This document shows, one piece after another, positions 19,589 to 30,393 of a stretch of DNA of 64,000 nucleotides. A program made the translations under genes and the position numbers. Each line of letters opens with the position of its first letter. The stretch's first letter is position 1. The notes below the pieces were generated by a model. The model had not been told where the DNA came from and did no database searches. It worked only from the letters and a program-made list of their open reading frames with translations. This DNA comes from Telmatactis stephensoni. Taxonomy: Eukaryota > Cnidaria > Anthozoa > Actiniaria > Isophelliidae. The stretch spans positions 1-64,000 of the forward strand of contig JALIZF010001808.1 in the NCBI GenBank assembly GCA_029948255.1, written 5' to 3'.

Positions 19589-19770
19589 ACACCAAAGTTA
19601 GCAAAACTTGAAATTTTGAGGTAGTTTCGATGAATAGCGCCAAAGTTATGGGCGACCGAAATTTGTGCTTTGCGTATAGAAACGTTCGTGGGAGGGCAAC
19701 GTGTTGCCCACCACCGAACCGCGTTTCTACGAAACTACCTCAAAATTTCAATTTTTGCTAACTTTGGTGT
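19589..19770. mobile_element. Inverted-repeat element, about 180 bp
   Basis: ACACCAAAGTTAGCAAAACT-TGAAATTTTGAGGTAGTTTCG on the left is answered by its near-perfect reverse complement ending at 19770. Arms are about 41 bp with an interior of about 100 bp. MITE-like, no transposase. Confidence 0.7.
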
Positions 19771-20061
19771 ATGAAAAATTGGGAATTACGTTAACACAAA
19801 AAATATAGGCAGGGGACCGTTGAAAATTATACGTTCTATATTCGAACGGTTTATCAGCACCCAGGAATGTACTTTTTTGTCCTTTTTTGTGCTATTTACT
19901 CGGGCTACCTGTGGTAGCTCGAGTCTAGGTTTACCTTTTCGGTCTATCAATCTATCTATATATCTATCTATCAACGTCGCAAATCGGCAAATTACCCAGA
20001 AGCCTTTGGGGTACACTGTTGACCACGAGGCTTCCTGTGGTCGCGAGCGATTGAGAACAAA

Positions 20062-20193
20062 ATGGCGGACGCTATCAATCAGAATTTTTCGAACTATTGG
20101 CTTTTAATCTTAAGATACTTTGCTTTAATCGTTAATATCGAATTCTCGAATTTAGTGATGACCTTCTTACCAGCTGTTGTAATTAACTTATAA
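20062..20193 (+). other. Possible small ORF (43 codons) with good start context
   Basis: An ATG in the context AAAATGGCGGAC opens 43 codons of a hydrophobic peptide beginning MADAINQNFS and ending in TAA. The upstream 80 bp is relatively GC-rich for this region, as at a transcription start. No homology is recognised and the ORF is short enough to be chance; it could also be the first exon of an unrecognised transcript. Confidence 0.2.
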
Positions 20194-21480
20194 TGTATTG
20201 ATCGTCCAAGAACACGAGACAGATCGATTTGTGGCAGCGAACTTCACTTCAGTGAGGACAGACATGTAAGACATGGAGATATTGTCTTTAATAGATCAGT
20301 AGTTTGTTTTAATTAATAATATTTCATAATATTTGCTTACACGGTGTCTACAGTCATGCTCTTCGTGAGAGCCGTGTTAAAAACGAACTAAATTAACTAA
20401 CAATATATCTACAATGTTTATCAGTTAACTAGAAAGACTGAGGAGATTCTTGCCTTTGCGTGGTGACAATAATTAAGCCAGGAAACAGGAATTAATAAAT
20501 GGTGCAAAATTACACCAAATAAACAATGGAAAACAAATGATTTTTTTATTAACTTATAAATATTTAGTGCAATCTGTATTTTGTACAATGCCATGATTAT
20601 ATTGAATGCACTTTATTGTCAATCATGCTCAATGTTAGCAGATACGAATATAGTGATGGATAATCATGGAAATGATAGTAATGTTTATGAGACCTTATAT
20701 TAGCAACAATTGAAGAATAATTTTAGAATGTACAAAATGATATTTTCAATCAATGAAAAGTGATACTCAACCACAAATTTGTACAAGCTTTGTGCAACCA
20801 TGCTCACAGAAACAAGACAAAATGGATTGAATTGAAGATATTATACTGTATGTAGTAGTATCAGATTGATGTGCACAGAGGAGCTATATATGGTATCGGT
20901 ACTGAGCATATATTGTATGACATTACACTTCTTCAAATAAAGCGCGCATCAGCAACTGACTACTGCTATAATCATTGATCTGCTCCATATTAAAAACATG
21001 GTAATACATGTATTGAAAAGTTGTGTTAAGAAACTGAAATGATTTCATAGAAAGGTAACTGTGGTACTTCTAGAATCTACCAATGTGACAACAGCAATAT
21101 CAAAATCATTTTTAACTTGGACATCGAAACAGTCTGCCACAGTTTGTAAGTTTTGTTTCCATAAATCAAAGTAAAAAAGTACAGAATAGAAATTTAAATT
21201 GTCTGAGCTATAATGTATTATCTATAGATCATATTGGATCATTTGGTAGGCATTTACAAAATAAAGCAGACTGTATACTGTATATGTCTGGCGTGATAAA
21301 AAGACCAGCAGTATATTAATAACCACCATGATGTGGTACAATTATGTACAAACTACTTTCTCCCCAATATAATTTGTGTTCTACTCTTGTCATGCATTTT
21401 TGCAATCAAAAGACACTGACAAGTCAAACTGGTTTCCATCAACTTCTGTTCTCCATTTCTCCCCGAGTACTATACACAGG
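20194..21480. other. AT-rich spacer; no gene recognised
   Basis: Long low-complexity, 3'-UTR-like sequence without a supported open frame or inverted repeat. It could be part of an untranslated or noncoding transcript, but nothing in the sequence proves it. Confidence 0.35.
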
Positions 21481-21539
21481 TGTAGCCCGAGTGAACGCCT
21501 ATTAGGCGTCTAGTTTACTTTAAAGTAAGGCTTTAAATG

Positions 21540-21709
21540 ACGTAAAGATGTGACGTCATTAGTCTTACAGCTGAGCCCGCAATCATTTTGTGACGCAATG
21601 ACATATTCTCCTATTTATAAAGTTTAGTCAGTGTTCAAACAGTATTTTTAGTGAGATCTCGTGGATAATTTGCCTTTTTCACTGTTCTCTATTTCACCAA
21701 CATTTCAAA
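21540..21709 (+). promoter_or_regulatory. Probable CHMP2A promoter and 5' UTR
   Basis: A perfect CRE palindrome TGACGTCA lies at 21551-21558, with half-sites nearby (ATGACGTAAA just upstream, GTGACGCAATGACA at about 21591). A TATA-like CTATTTATAAAG is at 21611-21622, about 90 bp before the CHMP2A start codon. These suggest CREB/ATF-type control and a start site near 21640; this is inferred from motif and position only. Confidence 0.45.
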
Positions 21710-24700
21710 ATGCCACTAGAATTCTTGTTTGGGAGAAAGAAAACTCCCGAAGAAATGCTAAAGCAAAATCAGAGAGCGCTGAACCGAGCAATGAGGTGAG
21801 ATGCAAACAACAACCGCCATTTTATTTTCTATGCTGCTTTGAATTTTGCTCACATTTTGTACGTCATTCTGCTTCCAAGAATGTAGTTTTATCTTAACAC
21901 ACACTAATACTTTACACCTGTCTTTGTCTTAGTGATTGAATACTTAGGCAGCAATGTTTATCGTTTGGATATAACTTGTGTTTTATAGAGACCTCGACAG
22001 AGAACGTGCGAAAATGGAAGCACAAGAGAAAAAAGTCATTGCTGACATCAAAAAGATGGCTAAACTTGGTCAAATGGTAGGAATTTTGAAGTACAAACTA
22101 GAATGTACTGTTTAACACAAGTCGATTAATGAATTTGTTGGTGAGAATTTGGATATTTCTCCATGAGCAGTCCAGCAATGACATTTTCTAAAGGTTTTAT
22201 TTTGGTCTTTTACAAATTACTTACCATCATAATTCAGATGAAATTAAAGAGTCTATCTATGATATAAAGTGTAAATACAGGCATGGATTCCTCTGTAATT
22301 AGAGCTCAATAATACTGCATAGGAAACCATTTTAATGGGGGCCTTCACTTCACTTCACTTTATTATAATGTGCTACGTTATAAATAACATATAATGCACA
22401 GCGTGTTAACTCAAATCGACGTGAGTAATAAATAGATAGCCAAATTGGCTTATGCTCCTTTGAAAAACAGTATACTGCACCTATCAATATAAGTCCCATA
22501 GGGGGACACTCAGGCAGTGGATGGGCATTTGATAGTAAACATGTGGCAATGGGACTACGAAATTGATAAGTGCATAACTATCATTAACTTGTCGCTCAAA
22601 TGGAGGGTAGGTGCCTAATAGCAAAGCAATGGCAATGGCAATGGCAAAGGCAATCAATCAAGAGGTAACCATGGCAACCAAGCCACGGGTCAACCTCGGC
22701 ACCCGTCACACTGTAGCAACAGTGGAATAAATTACTTACCATAAACCCCCAGAGGAGGGTGGGTGGGGCAAAAGGCACAAGCAAGCAGCTAAGCGGCAAG
22801 AGAGCAAGCAGCGACCACGATGCTTCAGGCACCTATAGCGCATGCGCAAAACCATACACCGCTGGACAGAACAACGCTCCCAGTTAACTTTGCTTAATAC
22901 TTAACCACATGAATGAACCATCTACAGCAAGCAAATACAGTTATTAATTGAACTACATGTAGAGCAGTTTTTGTATGAGTGTGAAACAGATCTCAGACAT
23001 CACAGTTTTAGGTTCCAAGCAATTTTACGCGCTTTTCGTTTTTCGTTTTTAAACTTTTAAAATGACAAACAAGACATTAATATTTAGAACTTTGCCTAGC
23101 AGCATACAATTTTGGAGAGTATAGACAGATTTTGAATTATTCAAGGCGCAATTTTTTAACCCCAAAAATCACAATTTCTAGTCTTCTATTCAATAATTTT
23201 AAAAGCAAAGCAGCATGACAACTCTTCGACTGTCCAAATGTTGCACTTCCTCACATGCAACTTCATAGAGAAGTAGTCTGATATTTGAACAACATTTGGA
23301 CAGTCAAAGAGTTGTCATGCTGCTTTGCTTTTAAAATTATTGAATCGAAGACTAGAAATTGTGATTTTTGGGGTTAAAATAATTCAAAACCTGTCTATAC
23401 GAATTTCTCCAAAATTGTATGCTGCTAGGCAAAGTCCTAAATATTAACGTCTCGTTTGTCATTTTAAAAGTTTAGGTCAAAAAACGCGTAAAATTGCTTG
23501 GAACCTAAAACTGTGACATCATCGTTTCGTCGCTATGGTAACCCTGACGTAAACAAAACACCCACCAATAAAAATGTCAGTCTTTATGGAGTAAGTGGAC
23601 GAAAGGTCATAACTGTAGGTGCTTTAAGAACTATAGCTAGCTATTTTGATTTGACCTGTCGAGCACTAGAAAAATTGTAGGAAGCCCCTTAAATGCCGCT
23701 CTTGAATGTTTTAATAGGATGCTGTTAAAATCATGGCCAAAGATCTTGTAAGAACCAGAAGATATGTGAAAAAGTTTATCTTGATGAGAGCAAATATACA
23801 GGCTGTGTCTCTCAAAATACAGGTACATATAAAAGTCAGTAGTGACTTGTGAAAAAGGTACAGGTATTTTTATGAATTATTTTCTAAGGCCTTTTTCTCG
23901 ATGTATGATACATGTGTACTTATTGGGCTTGTTGATTTTTGGGTAAGTTGGTATCAATTGTCTTGTGTTACCATAGATGCAGATGAAAATCTTCAGACTA
24001 TGCTCATTTATGAAGCATTTAAAAAAAATCTATTTATAAATAATTTAATTAATAATTTTATTTATTTTAAGTGTATTGTATGTTAGTAGCAAGTATAGCT
24101 CAGTTGGTTAGTGCGAGAGATCCCAAGTTCAATTCTCTGTTGGATCACCTCACACCTGTTTTGACCTCTTTCCATTCCATGTAGCTTTAATTAGCTTTAA
24201 ATACCCTTAAAATGGAGTATTGATGAAAAGAGGGAGTAAAGAGCACACCATTGGCTTCCTAGGAGACCGGCATTCAGCTGATTGAACTACCAATGTTAAA
24301 TATGAGTGCTTTACCTTTTTTATCTCTTTATAATTAACCATTTTCAAAAGTATGATATGGTAGCACTGATTTATTTAATGCAATACAATGCATAAAGTGT
24401 TCTTCTGTGAATTGTTTTAGAGGAGCATCAAGCCACATTATGCATGAATCTACAATTTTGTGGAATGTTTCCCCATCTTTCTATCAGTGCTTCATTGTAA
24501 GGGTAGATTCACTTCTGTCACAGAAACTGATTTGAGAGGAATTGAATTACTTGTATGTAAGTGTTTAGATCATTGTCCATTACAGATGTCCTGGGTCTTC
24601 AGGCATTCCCATTTCCCTGTTTATTAGATTTTTATTCATTTGCATGCATGTAGCTTTTTTGTTTGTTTATTTATTAAATATGTTGTTTGTTTGTTTGTTG

Positions 24701-27700
24701 ATGTTCTTTTCAGACATTACGATCGAATAATGCCATGGCTCAAGCAATGAAGGGAGTTGCAAAGGTATGCTTGATAAATAAAATATGATGTCTAAATCAG
24801 ACTTAGCACTACTGCTGGACAAGACAATGTCCAGACAGTAGTATCCTAGTGATCAAAGTGGGGAAATTGATGATGATGATTGATGTTTATGTTCTATTCA
24901 TTGTTCAGTATTTCATTTTTCATTTTACTCAATATTTCTATGGAGTGACATCTCCATTATATGTTTTAATGTCTTTAAATCCTAAAGTGATTTATCAAGT
25001 TTCAATTTTATTCTCTTAGGCAATGGCAACAATGAACAAACAGCTGAAGCTTCCAGAGATTCAGAAAATTATGATGGATTTTGAAAAACAGGTATAATTT
25101 TAAAAATCCTTACAATATATTATGGTATAGAAGTTACTTTCTTTTTAAGTAGGTAAAGTAAAGAAGCCCAATATACCAATCCTGTCATCTATAGATACAT
25201 TAGAAAGTCTTATTATCAAGTATTGCCTCAAAATAAATGTTGATTGCTTTTCAGTCAGAAATCATGGACATGAAGGAGGAGATGATGAATGATGCGGTTG
25301 ATGATGTGATTGGAGATGAGGAGGATGACGAGGAAAGGTGGGTGTTATAACTAAAAAATGAATAATAGTGTAGTGCTCTGGGTGCATATGACTAGCCTGA
25401 TGAATTTTTAAAGTGTAGACTGAGGTGTTGGCTCTTGGATGCATATAATTATTGTGATTCTCATTAAGTGGATGTATGGTTCTCATTAAGTGCTGGTGAC
25501 TGGCTAAAAAACTGGCTAAGTTCTTTGAATTTTGAGCCATCTACTTTAACAGTTCAAAAATTATATTTGCACTTCTGCACTTTTGCATTTTTGGCATTAA
25601 ATATGTCCCTACTGGGACACTTTTACTGACACATATAGAAAAAAGAAGCAAATGTGGACACTTCTAAAAAAATCATCTATTTATGAATACGATAAAATGT
25701 ACGTATTGATCAGAACAAACCAAACAGCATAAATTTATGTCGACCCAATTCGAACAGTATAAATAAATTTATCTTCACCCTTGAGCAGCATAAATTTATG
25801 TCAACCTTCAAACAGCATAAATTTATGTCCACTTTTGATAATTTACGAGGAAAAATAACATCATTTTAATTCAAAACATAAATTTATGACAATTTTCAAA
25901 CTGTGAACCATAACAAAAATCAACCCCAATGGAACATTTTTTGTGGTAAGGATTTAAAATGTGCACCTAAAAGTTAGGACATTTCATTGATAAAACTTAA
26001 AAAGTGCAAGAATGCAATTATAACTTTTGATGTGTTTTTTTGGTGAAAAGGCTTTAAATATGTGTTAAACAAACCTGAATGAACAGTGAAAGCTGCTGCA
26101 TACATGTACTTTTACATTGTTGCTGTCCACTCTAAAACTTAATGAGAACCCTGGTGGTTTGAAATTACTTTTGGTTTGAAGATTTTCATCCCAGTTTGAT
26201 TTTTATCTTTTATTGTTCCAGATTATTGTGATAATTAATATGACACAAATTACAGCAAAAAACAAAAATACTTTCAAACCACAAGTACATGTACACCTTC
26301 ATGATGTCTCTCTGGTCTTCCATGACCATGTTTTGTGACTCTGCCATAGGTTTTCCCAAAACCTACACATTAATATGTTTGTTTCATTGTAGTGATAAAT
26401 TAGTAGCACAAGTGTTTGATGAACTAGGACTTCAGCTAACAGAAGAGGTAAAGTTGCATGGGCTAACAGTAGACTGCAGTCAGCCAAGAGAGCGGAGCTC
26501 AGTGTTGATGTCTGTGCAATGTTCGTGGTGGCTAAGGCTATTCTTAATTAGTAACACCATCGCGCATGCAAGGCTCTCAAACAATAGAATTTTATTTTTG
26601 CCGTGCGTGCAGACGGGACCATTTGCATTCAGCATTTGAATTCTATTGTTTAAGAGCCCTGTGCGCGTGATGGTGAAATTACTAAAAATAGCCTTACTTG
26701 CCACGAACATCGCACTGACATCAATACTGAGTTTCACTCTCTTAGTATTATGGTATTATCTTGATACAGCTCAGATGTCCAGATTTTGTTCATTATTAGA
26801 TCAAAGCCTTGTCTGAGCTCTTTGTTTATATGATTCTGCTTAAAGCAGAATGTGGTCAAACCAATGTCATTTGAGTGCCTCATTTTATTGTCTGCAATGT
26901 GAAGTGACTGTATTTGCCAGCTAGGGTTAGCAGTCGCTAAAAATTTCACAAAAAAGTGTGAAAAAAGAATTCAGTCAGAATTTTAAAAATTCCCAAAAAT
27001 TACTGCAAACTATTACTTGTTGCCAATTAATTGGGGGTTAATACTTTAGCATAAATTATATGCTAAAACTTCTTTCTACATAACAAAATAATTTATGCCA
27101 AAAACCAAATATGTATATAACCAAATTTATGTGACAAAACAGTTGCTTATATTTCATTATATACTAAAACAAATTTATGCAAGAAAACAGTCGCTTATAT
27201 ACAATTTATGCCATATTAAACCAAATATGTACATAACCAAATTTATGCAGCGACAAAACAGTCGCTTGCATTTCGTTAAGTTCTCATTCCCCATTCCCCA
27301 ATTGCTTATATTTTGTTTAGTGCTGATTCTCCATTTATGCGACAAAACAGAACTTTTGTTCATTAACGAAATTTAACGAAATTTTAATTAGCAATTATTT
27401 TCTCGCATAAATGGAAAATCAGTACTTTATAACGAAATATAAGTGATTGTTTTCTCACATAAATGGAGAATTAGTACTTAATGAAATATAAGCAACTGTT
27501 TTGTTGCATAAGTGGCAGGAGAATTTGTACTTAACGAAACATAAGCGACTGTTTTGTCGCATAAATGGAGAATCAATAGTTAACTAAATATAAGTGACGG
27601 TTTTGTGGCATAAATGGCAAATCAGCCTATGACGAAATTTAAGCGACTGTTTTGTCGCGTATTTTATGTTTCATTGAACTAAATTTAAGCGATTGTTTTT

Positions 27701-29947
27701 TCGCCTATTTTTTGTTATGTGAATTTTAGTTATATTCTATTGTTATTACATATGCATTTATTAGCATAAAATATTTTGTTATATGTATTTAATAGCATAT
27801 TATGCTATTATATATATTCCCACACTCAGGGTCTTTAGGAGAAAATGCTGCCTTTGTAATTTCAACTGCAAAAATGGTTAGACCTTTATGTCTTCTCACA
27901 TACAATGTAAGGACGTTAAACTGTAGGCCACATCTCTCCAAAACCACTACACATTACCCTTGCATTGGAGGGACATTAAAGAACCCACACCACTATTCGG
28001 GGAGAGTAGGCCATGAAGTTGCCAGCGTGCGTGGTCTGTCCTAAAACACTACAGGACCCACAGTAATTGGCTGTCAAAGTTGTTGTTGGTGTCCCTGCCT
28101 TCATTGGAAGGAATAAGCTTATAATTAGATATACATTGCAATGGTAAATTGATCATTTTGTCTGATGTTTGATTTACTCTTTTTGGGGTTTCTAGCTGTC
28201 TGACATTCCAGGTACTGGTACTAATGTTGCAAAAAAAGAGCCTGCTGGTGCAGCAAAGGTTCCTGCAATGGCTGACGCTGATGCTGATTTACAGGCTAGG
28301 TACAGTATATACAGGTCTAAACTTTATGCATCCTCAGAAATCTAGGGGGTATTGTTCTGTTCCTTGTTTCTCACTCCAAAAAAATACCCCTGGGAACATT
28401 ATCTGTTAGAACTGGTTGCTGAAGTCTATATTCATCTGCAACTCAAGCTCTCAATCAACTGAACTGGAAGACCCTTCAACAGTGTCGTACCTTCCACCAT
28501 GTTGTTTTGGCCTTCAAATATCTAAATGGATATATTGACTATGATCAGCTCAGGGTTCAATTCAATATTTGTAAAAGTGCAAAGTTTCAGTTTATAAGAT
28601 GAATAAGGGAAAAATTACAGCAAATTCAAGATTAGGTATTTTCTTAAGATTCATTTGGAAAAAGGCATTGAATTTTATGAGTTTTCCATCCAATGCATTT
28701 TTCCAAATGAATCTTAAGAAAATTTCCAATCTTGAATTTACTATCATTTCTACTGTATTACATCTTATAAACTGAAACTTTGCACTTTCACTAATATCAA
28801 GGTGATTTAGGGGAGATAGGGTCATGTGACCTGTTAGTGCAAGTCCCCCCCCCCCATTGTGTTGGGTGATATTAATGTGGTTCTGGGCATTGTAGTTTTT
28901 GTAATTTCTACTCATATAACCCTTTCAGTTAAATTGCATACAGTTGCACGCATTTACGTGTAGCCTGACAGCATTTCTTTAATATACATGTAGGTGTTCT
29001 GACACTTGTATAACTCATAAATTAGAATTTGACAGTTTGTCAGATTACTTGACTGCTTATACAAATATTTTTTCCTCTTTATTGGGTGTAATGTATAATA
29101 TGGGTGTTTTCAATTTAGTGGAACCAACCGGCCAGAATGGCCAGTTCTTCAATGGTACGTCAATTCCTAGCTCTGGCTGGAATCAGTCCTAAGGGAGCAT
29201 TCATTTTTAGGAGGGGGTGGGCCGGAGGAATTGAGGGGTAGGCCAAAAGAAATTTACTCTATGAAAGGGAGGGGGTCATGTTTTTCTGAAAGTTAAACCA
29301 GGTCAAGGGACCCTATTTTCATATTTGGAAGTGGGGTGGGTCATCAATATAGTTCAATTCCTTACTGTGGGGGCTTGCATATTTTTTGTATTTTGATTCC
29401 TGCAATTACTCCAGCCCACCCCCTCCTAAAAAATGAATGCTCCCTAAGAAATCAGGCTGTTCTGGCCAGTTGTTTCCACTAAATGGAAAACACCCTATAA
29501 ACTCAGAAGAAATAGAAATGAGATGAGAAAATGAATGTTATTTAGGAGAATGAGGAGAATTGCAAAAATGGGATGGTTTCTCAAACATACAAAAGGGTAG
29601 ATATAAATGTGTATTAGAAAAGCTAAAGCATGCCTAACTTTTGAACCTGAGTAGAACTTGAATATCATGATGTGGAACTTTTATTGAAATCTTCTGACAC
29701 CTGTCTGTTAATTAAAATTGTTTTTCTTCTTGCTATTTCCAAAATATTCATACTTATTGCAAAACCAATTAGATTGTCTGCTTGAGAAGTGTAAGTGTGC
29801 AGATGTTTGCAAATTCATTCACCAGAATGGCAACCAACAGAACCAAAAACTAAAAAGACAAAGAATGAATCTAATTGTATGTATTCTTTCATATTTATTG
29901 TTTTTTTCCTTTCCTCATTTAGGCTAGAAAATCTCAGAAGAGAATAG
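21710..29947 (+). CDS. CHMP2A: Charged multivesicular body protein 2A (ESCRT-III, VPS2), 9 exons
   Basis: Exons 21710-21795, 21989-22076, 23718-23822, 24714-24764, 25020-25091, 25255-25337, 26393-26447, 28196-28299 and 29923-29947 join in frame to 222 residues, the exact length of human CHMP2A; all introns are GT-AG. The protein polymerises with CHMP3 on CHMP4 filaments to drive membrane scission at endosomes, in cytokinesis and in repair. It opens MPLEFLFGRKKTPEEML, then has the basic helical core (residues about 10-110), an acidic switch (DDVIGDEEDDEESD), and ends DADLQARLENLRRE, a MIM1 motif (LxxRLxxLR) for the VPS4 MIT domain. The last exon is only 25 bp including the stop. Introns carry many fold-back elements. 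Identification is firm; CHMP2B is excluded by the N terminus and acidic segment. Confidence 0.97.
22360..22870. repeat. Probable dispersed repeat in CHMP2A intron 2
   Basis: This block differs from the surrounding intron in being less AT-rich and in holding simple runs such as CTTCACTTCACTTCACTTTA and CAATGGCAATGGCAATGGCA. The style is that of a retroposon piece, but no second copy was seen in the window, so the class is unknown. Confidence 0.3.
23000..23517. mobile_element. Large fold-back element (about 518 bp), CHMP2A intron 2
   Basis: Almost the whole element is one inverted repeat: TCACAGTTTTAGGTTCCAAG at the left pairs with CTTGGAACCTAAAACTGTGA at the right, and complementarity continues inward through AGCAGCATACAATTTTGGAG, CACAATTTCTAGTCTTC and GCATGACAACTCTTYGACTG. 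Only about 60 bp around 23250 are unpaired. Arms exceed 200 bp with few mismatches, so the intron RNA could fold into a long double strand. Confidence 0.85.
24086..24280 (+). mobile_element. tRNA-derived SINE, family 2, copy 1
   Basis: A head with box A (TAGCTCAGTTGGTTAGTGCG) and box B-like (AGTTCAATTCTC) is followed by the body TAGCTTTAA-TTAG-CTTTAAATACCCTTAAAAYGGAG and GAGTAAAGAGCACACC. The same order is on the minus strand at 62262-62452. The body separates this family from family 1. The anticodon arm is damaged, so this is a retroposon and not a tRNA gene. Confidence 0.75.
25725..25830. repeat. Short tandem repeat around CAGCATAAATTTATGTC
   Basis: Four or five imperfect copies of a unit near 30 bp with the core CAGCATAAATTTATGTC, itself containing the palindrome CATAAATTTATG. 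In CHMP2A intron 6. Confidence 0.7.
26498..26755. mobile_element. Fold-back element related to family D
   Basis: CAGTGTTGATGTCTGTGCAA on the left pairs with TCGCACTGACATCAATACTG on the right; inner arms AGGCTATTCTTAATTAGTAA / TTACTAAAAATAGCCT and AACAATAGAATT / AATTCTATTGTT also pair. The right end GTTTCACTCTCTTAGTATTA is the terminus of the element at 10536-10801. In CHMP2A intron 7, immediately after exon 7. Confidence 0.7.
27060..27700. repeat. Palindromic array of a roughly 60-bp unit (CHMP2A intron 7)
   Basis: The right part (about 27390-27700) holds five or six imperfect direct copies of a unit containing AAATATAAGCGACTGTTTTG followed by TCGCATAAATGGAGAATCAG and TACTTAACG. The left part (about 27115-27370) holds the same unit in the opposite orientation (CGACAAAACAGTCGCTTATA). 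The two halves meet near 27380, so the array is a tandem repeat folded on itself. Confidence 0.8.
27810..28080 (+). repeat. Probable retroposon fragment, CHMP2A intron 7
   Basis: A moderately GC-rich block with the phrase GGGACATTAAAGAACCCACA, a style seen in SINE-like repeats of marine invertebrates. No second copy is in the window and no coding content was found. Confidence 0.25.
28425..28565 (+). pseudogene. LINE fragment, C-terminal end of ORF2
   Basis: One frame reads LNQLNWKTLQQCRTFHHVV then LAFKYLNGYIDYD, which matches the conserved segment after the reverse transcriptase in CR1/L2-type LINEs (W..L..RR.. then FK.LNG). It is short, cut off on both sides and lies in intron 8 of CHMP2A. 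Not part of the host gene. Confidence 0.65.
28575..28787. mobile_element. Fold-back element, CHMP2A intron 8
   Basis: AAGTGCAAAGTTTCAGTTTA at the left and TAAACTGAAACTTTGCACTT at the right are perfect inverted ends; complementarity continues inward through TCTTAAGATTCATTTGGAAA and AGGCATTGAATTTT. Total 213 bp. Confidence 0.8.
29102..29495. mobile_element. Nested inverted-repeat element, CHMP2A intron 8
   Basis: The outer ends GGGTGTTTTCAATTTAGTGG and CCACTAAATGGAAAACACCC are inverted, as are inner arms AGGGAGCATTCATTTTTAGG (about 29192) and CCTAAAAAATGAATGCTCCC (about 29430-29451). The inner pair may be a second element inserted in the first, or simply deeper pairing of one long fold-back. 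Confidence 0.7.
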
Positions 29948-30014
29948 TTCCAAGAATGTTGCTGTAAAATGTGGTGCTTTGTACATGTATATACATATAT
30001 TCTATTGATTTAGT

Positions 30015-30393
30015 TTAAGAGGAGATTTTTTTCAATGACGAGCAATAATGGTCAAAAGTGCCAAAATCTAGACCTTCATGCGAGTTCTAATCAAATTTTT
30101 TGTTCTGGATTAACACACAAATCCTTTTTCTACCAGTTAAAAACTGATGTACCAAGATAAAATACCTGTTTAAAGCAGATTTTTGAATTGTACAAAGACA
30201 TTTTCTTGAAGTTGCGTTGGGATTAAGCTTTTTCAAGTTGAATATAAAGAAAACATAGCAAATGAGCAAATGAACTACTTACAAACAACTTAAACTTTCT
30301 GTCAGAAATGATTTTAGTTTTGTACAACAGCTATTCTTCAACTCAGGAGTTTTTGTTGTTCACTGCTTGAACTTGAAAAAAATCCCCTCTTAA
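30015..30393. mobile_element. Inverted-repeat element, family F, copy 1
   Basis: TTAAGAGGAGATTTTTTTCA at the left and GAAAAAAATCCCCTCTTAA at the right are inverted ends of a 379-bp element just past CHMP2A. The interior (AAAGTGCCAAAA, TTGTTCTGGATTA, TTGAATTGTACAAA) aligns with 44500-44880. Confidence 0.7.
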
